Positions 7,093-9,859 of a DNA stretch of 9,859 bases are shown here, one piece after another. The notes beneath the pieces are model-generated. The model saw only the letters and a list, made by a program, of their open reading frames with translations, was not told the DNA's origin and did not search any database. The stretch's first letter is position 1; the number at the start of each line of letters is the position of its first letter. The DNA comes from DASCOT01 sp036012155. GTDB lineage: Bacteria; Acidobacteriota; UBA890; WLXD01. The position numbers and the translations under genes are program-made. The stretch spans positions 1 to 9,859 of the forward strand of contig DASCOT010000191.1 of the NCBI GenBank assembly GCA_036012155.1, in the 5' to 3' direction.

Positions 7093-7179
7093 TCGATCAC
7101 TCCGTACACCAAACTAGATCCTGAGGGGGTTCACCGAGCAAGCCGGCACTGACTGGCCTGCCCCGAGTGTTGAGGCCAC

Positions 7180-7208
7180 TTCGTAACTCATAGAATCGAT
7201 ACTGGCAA
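7180..7208 (-). promoter_or_regulatory. Weak sigma-70-like promoter candidate for the cyclase operon
   Basis: Read on the - strand, TTGCCA (7208-7203) matches five of six -35 positions. A 17-base gap leads to TACGAA (7185-7180), which matches only three of six -10 positions. The leader would be about 80 bases. It is the best candidate I find in the gap, but the -10 is poor. Confidence 0.2.
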
Positions 7209-7242
7209 GCGATTGTTGGATCCGGCGGAGCGCAGTGCGATT

Positions 7243-7356
7243 CTAGTCGTTCTCTCTAAAGGCTGGCTTGATTTCCGCCTGTTCCTCCCACTGGTCACCG
7301 TAGAGAGACTCGAAAAGCTGCGCGTAGTCCGTGGACCCTACCCCCGGTAAGCTGCA
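7243..7356 (-). pseudogene. Possible 3' remnant of a lost gene
   Basis: A - strand frame of 37 codons ends at TAG 7243-7245 and reads protein-like, with a tail such as 'DYAQLFESLYGDQWEE' followed by 'QAEIKPAFREND'. It is rich in acidic and aromatic residues, unlike the Arg/Pro/Ala-rich shadow frames of this window. The frame is closed by TAG at 7357-7359 and has no ATG, GTG or TTG start, so it cannot be a gene on its own. The simplest reading is the surviving C-terminus of a gene that lay between the CocE-type gene and the cyclase and lost its 5' part. Chance is a real alternative at this length, and I recognise no family. Confidence 0.25.
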
Positions 7357-7400
7357 CTATGACCCCTCGGCCCAGGCTCAGCGACGCACGGGCGTGAGAG

Positions 7401-9536
7401 CTAGTGGTGGTCCCGCGGGACCGTCGTCTCCCAGCTCTTTTCGCGGATCTGGATGCCGTTCTCGAGCAGCGTTCGCCGATAGCGATAGTAGAAGTTGTCG
7501 CGATCGCCCTCGAAGTCCATCCAGCCGCGGTACTCGAGCACGCGCGCCCCATCCTCCAGGACGATCGTGATGCTGTTGTCGCTGCGCAGCTCCGCCGCCT
7601 CGGGCCGATCGTCGTCGATGTCGTAGATCAGGTTCTGGTCCGAAGCGCGTCGTCCCCAGGGGTAGTCGGCGGCGCTGGTGCTGCGCACCGAGATGCGTGT
7701 CCGTCCGCTCCCCTCGTCGCGGTCGATCTTCCGTGACGACGAGCCCGGCAGGTACCGCACGTGCTGCTCGGACGGTGGGTCCGGTTGCACCGGCAGGAAC
7801 TTGGGCTTGGGACGTTCCTCGTAGGGCACCGAGGGAAGCACCAGCTTGGAGATCCGATCGCCGCCGAAATACAGCGACGTGGTCATCGGATAGGGGGTCG
7901 GCCAGTTGAGTGGGAAGAACGCGTTGGATACCGCCAGCCGGATCCTGTGGCCCTTGGGAAACACCCACGAGGTCACATGCAGCTCCAGCTCCAGTGCGTA
8001 CACCTTGCCGGGCTCCAGCGCCGTGGGCTCTTTGGACTGGTCGCGCCGCGCGCCACTCATGCCGCCGCCGGTGACCAGCGTCACGCTGCCGTCCGGCGCC
8101 ACGTCCGACAGTCGTCCGAACCAGTTGGCCAGCGGTGCCGAGGCCGAAGCGTGGAGTAGCGCCATGGGGTTACCGAGGATCTCCAGGTCCTCGGTGAGTG
8201 GCTCGCTCTCGTACACGAGGCTCCCCTTCGCGTCCACCAACCGTTGGTCGGGTGTGAAATTGCCCCACCAGCGGGAGCCGTACTCGGCACCCATCGACGG
8301 GCGGTACTCGAGCTCGTGGTGCCCTGGGCTCGGCTCAGTGTCGGTCAGCTCGCCGGCGCCTGTCAGGTACAAGGCGCGCGGCTGGGCGCGGGGCAACGGC
8401 CACTCCTCCATCCGCCATTCACCGGGGATCTCGTCCATTTCCCAGCCCGGTGGTGGGTACCAGTGTTGCACGTAGACCGACAACGGCGGCTCGTCCATGA
8501 GCCCGGTGTCGTTGCCGTTCAGCCAGTGATCGAAGAAGCGCACCGCTTCGTGGCGCCATTCGATCCTCGGGCCGGTGCTCACTGCGTGTGGCGAGCTGTG
8601 AATCCAGGGGCCGACGATCGCTTTGACCGGCACGTCCATGTGCTCGAGCATGCGGAACAGGCTGTCGCGATACCCGTCGTACCAGCCGCCGATCATCATC
8701 GTCGGGATGTCGACGGCGCTGTAGTCAGTGTTCAGTGAGCGGCCGTCCCAGTAGTCGTTGTCCCGTTGCTGGTCGATGTAGAAGAGCGTTGGCGGCGGCG
8801 AGTCGAAACGCTGCGCCAGGGTCTCCTCGTCGGTCGGAAAATCGGGCGTACGGCCTCTCCCGAGGCTGACGTCGAAGCCCTGCTCCCAGGTGGAGTGGTG
8901 CACCATGCCGTCCCAGTAGTGCACGTCGTCGTAGAACAGGTCGTCGCTGGCCATGTTCGGCATGATGGCCTTTAGGGCCGGTGGCTTGCGCATCGCCATG
9001 TGGATGGAGTTGAAGCCGGCCCATGACAGGCCCCGCATCCCGACGTTGCCCGTCGACCAGGGTTGCTTGGAAAGCCAGTCGATGATCTCCAGGCCGTCAC
9101 GCTGCTCGACGTCCGAATACTCGTGCTCGATGGCCTTGCCCTCGCTGCTGCCGGTGCCGCGGATGTCGACGACCGCTCCCACCAAGCCGTGCGACGCGAA
9201 GTAGCTGTCGGTGCTCGACCTGTTGCCGTCGTCCTTGCGGTAAGGGTGGTAGTTCAGCACCGCCGAGTACTTTTCCCCCGGCGCGCCTCCATCCGGCATA
9301 TAGAGCGTGGCGGAAAGCCGCACGCCGTCCGGCATAGGAATCCACACGTGCTCGATCCGCACGCCGTACCGGCCCCTCTCCTCCGCCGTTGGAGGCACCC
9401 CCGTCGCCGAGCTGGCCAGCATGCACGCGGCCAGCACCAGCCCGCTGATGCCGCGGCGGATGGTGGAGTGGATCGGAGTTGCCCCTGGGGCGTCACTACG
9501 AAGTTGCGGCCCAACCTTTGATCTCGCCAACGACAT
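7401..9536 (-). CDS. CocE/NonD-type alpha/beta hydrolase (X-Pro dipeptidyl-peptidase S15 family), probable lipoprotein
   Basis: The protein has 711 residues from ATG 9536. The upstream site AGGAGGTGA is a near-perfect anti-16S match about 8 bases away and overlaps GTG 9548, so the GTG is less likely to be the start. The N-terminus is a long signal ending in the lipobox LAAC38, preceded by two arginines. The alpha/beta-hydrolase domain covers about 55-340. The nucleophile is S171 in 'GLSWAG', the acid D287 in 'GGWYDGYRD' and the base H313 in 'GPWIHSS'. Y99 in 'NYHPYRKDD' probably forms the oxyanion hole, as in cocaine esterase. A C-terminal jelly roll follows (about 440-575, with 'WFGRLSDVAPDG' and 'GHRIRLAVSNAFFP'). 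A further beta-rich extension ends in 'TTVPRDHH', as in the longer, roughly 670-700-residue branch of the family. It should hydrolyse esters or amides; the substrate is not predictable. It may act with the neighbouring exported hydrolases, which is inference. Confidence 0.85.
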   Translation of the reverse strand: MSLARSKVGPQLRSDAPGATPIHSTIRRGISGLVLAACMLASSATGVPPTAEERGRYGVRIEHVWIPMPDGVRLSATLYMPDGGAPGEKYSAVLNYHPYRKDDGNRSSTDSYFASHGLVGAVVDIRGTGSSEGKAIEHEYSDVEQRDGLEIIDWLSKQPWSTGNVGMRGLSWAGFNSIHMAMRKPPALKAIMPNMASDDLFYDDVHYWDGMVHHSTWEQGFDVSLGRGRTPDFPTDEETLAQRFDSPPPTLFYIDQQRDNDYWDGRSLNTDYSAVDIPTMMIGGWYDGYRDSLFRMLEHMDVPVKAIVGPWIHSSPHAVSTGPRIEWRHEAVRFFDHWLNGNDTGLMDEPPLSVYVQHWYPPPGWEMDEIPGEWRMEEWPLPRAQPRALYLTGAGELTDTEPSPGHHELEYRPSMGAEYGSRWWGNFTPDQRLVDAKGSLVYESEPLTEDLEILGNPMALLHASASAPLANWFGRLSDVAPDGSVTLVTGGGMSGARRDQSKEPTALEPGKVYALELELHVTSWVFPKGHRIRLAVSNAFFPLNWPTPYPMTTSLYFGGDRISKLVLPSVPYEERPKPKFLPVQPDPPSEQHVRYLPGSSSRKIDRDEGSGRTRISVRSTSAADYPWGRRASDQNLIYDIDDDRPEAAELRSDNSITIVLEDGARVLEYRGWMDFEGDRDNFYYRYRRTLLENGIQIREKSWETTVPRDHH

Positions 9537-9714
9537 GGTCGACCTCACCTCCTAGCAGAGTTGCAGACGTTCGCACCGTAGGACCTTAGTGGTCTATGAC
9601 ACACAGCGCCACGGTGAAAGCGGGCAGTTCTCCCGCGCATGCTCGACTCCGCTGGGATAGGCTTCCGACGCTCACCCAACCCCTCGATAGACATTTCGAC
9701 AAAGGGAGTCGGCG
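9537..9714. promoter_or_regulatory. Divergent control region between the CocE-type gene and the next + strand gene
   Basis: These 178 bases must carry the starts of two divergent transcripts. The visible signals are the AGGAGGTGA ribosome site of the - strand gene (around 9544-9552) and GGGAG (about 9704-9708) before the + strand ATG. A small hairpin, GCGGG (9620-9624) with CCCGC (9632-9636), has a 7-base loop, and a short GACC/GGTC pairing lies near 9582-9594. I find no convincing -35/-10 pair on either strand. Confidence 0.3.
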
Positions 9715-9859
9715 ATGAAGCAACGGTTGATTGTGCTCGTTGCGACGATGGCCGTTGCCTCGACCGCGCTGGCGCAAGAAGGACCCGATCCGAATCGTCC
9801 CGGGGCGCGGGAGGTCATCGAGTACGACGTGCCCGACGAAGTCGATATCGACTACGAGG
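9715..9859 (+). CDS. Exported protein, N-terminal part only, function unknown
   Basis: Only the first 48 codons lie in the window; the frame is open to the edge. ATG 9715 is preceded by GGGAG 6 bases upstream. Residues 1-20 are a textbook Sec signal peptide: K2 and R4, a hydrophobic run (LIVLVATMAVAST) and a cleavage site ALA-QE. The visible mature part is strongly acidic ('EVIEYDVPDEVDIDYE'). No domain can be named from so little. It is divergent from the CocE-type hydrolase gene. Confidence 0.75.
   Translation, partial: MKQRLIVLVATMAVASTALAQEGPDPNRPGAREVIEYDVPDEVDIDYE

Larger units (their letters stand above)
7093..7400. other. 308-bp gap upstream of the cyclase gene
   Basis: This gap lies between two co-oriented - strand genes, the CocE-type hydrolase (stop 7401) and the cyclase (start 7092). 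Its distal part holds the possible gene remnant described separately, its proximal part a weak promoter candidate. No intrinsic terminator with a T-run is evident after the CocE-type gene. The length suggests that the cyclase operon is transcribed on its own. Confidence 0.4.

Noticed and set aside
9537..9548. GTG 9548 as the start of the CocE-type hydrolase
   Set aside because: It overlaps the strong AGGAGGTGA ribosome site, which is positioned for ATG 9536.
1..9859. CRISPR arrays, tRNA, rRNA or tandem repeats
   Set aside because: No regularly spaced direct repeats, cloverleaf or rRNA-like conserved sequence seen by eye.

Overview
The window looks like a piece of an Acidobacteriota (or closely related, GC-rich, metabolically versatile Gram-negative) chromosome. 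The main pointer is the 3' half of an acidobacterial-type VWFA-domain protein gene, whose sequence follows the pattern of the family TIGR03436. Around it lie secreted hydrolases and a PQQ/cytochrome c dehydrogenase, a repertoire common in soil and marine acidobacterial genomes. Start codons, Shine-Dalgarno sites and codon use are ordinary for a high-GC bacterium. No rRNA, tRNA or CRISPR array is visible.

Layout, left to right. (1) Positions 1-133 are the right end of an insertion sequence: the last 32 codons of an integrase-core (DDE) transposase on the + strand, then a terminal repeat ending ...GGTCA. (2) A serine beta-lactamase-like hydrolase, probably a lipoprotein, lies on the - strand (140-1372) and stops 6 bases inside the IS boundary. 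(3) A roughly 200-bp divergent control region with clustered palindromes separates it from (4) the VWFA-domain protein on the + strand (1573-3828). (5) That gene converges on a - strand pair: a cyclase-family metal hydrolase (6151-7092), then, 29 bases downstream, a PVA-dehydrogenase-like quinohaemoprotein with two N-terminal haem c sites (3899-6121). (6) A 308-bp gap upstream of the cyclase holds a possible 3' gene remnant and a weak promoter candidate. (7) A CocE/NonD-type alpha/beta hydrolase lies on the - strand (7401-9536). (8) Divergent from it, the first 48 codons of another exported protein (9715 to the window edge) leave the window.

Every intact gene has an N-terminal export signal (Sec signal peptide or lipobox), so the window is a block of envelope and periplasmic functions. 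The cyclase and the quinohaemoprotein almost certainly share a transcript. The natural reading is a periplasmic module in which alcohols are oxidised through PQQ and haem c, and esters, lactones or amides are opened by the cyclase and possibly the CocE-type and beta-lactamase-type hydrolases. The shared substrate is unknown and that linkage is inference. I do not see a clearly new defence, mobile or signalling system here. The items most worth a second look are the diheme architecture with an unusual second haem domain, the Gln-substituted metal motif of the cyclase, the IS boundary beside the hydrolase stop, and the possible gene remnant in the 7.1-7.4 kb gap.
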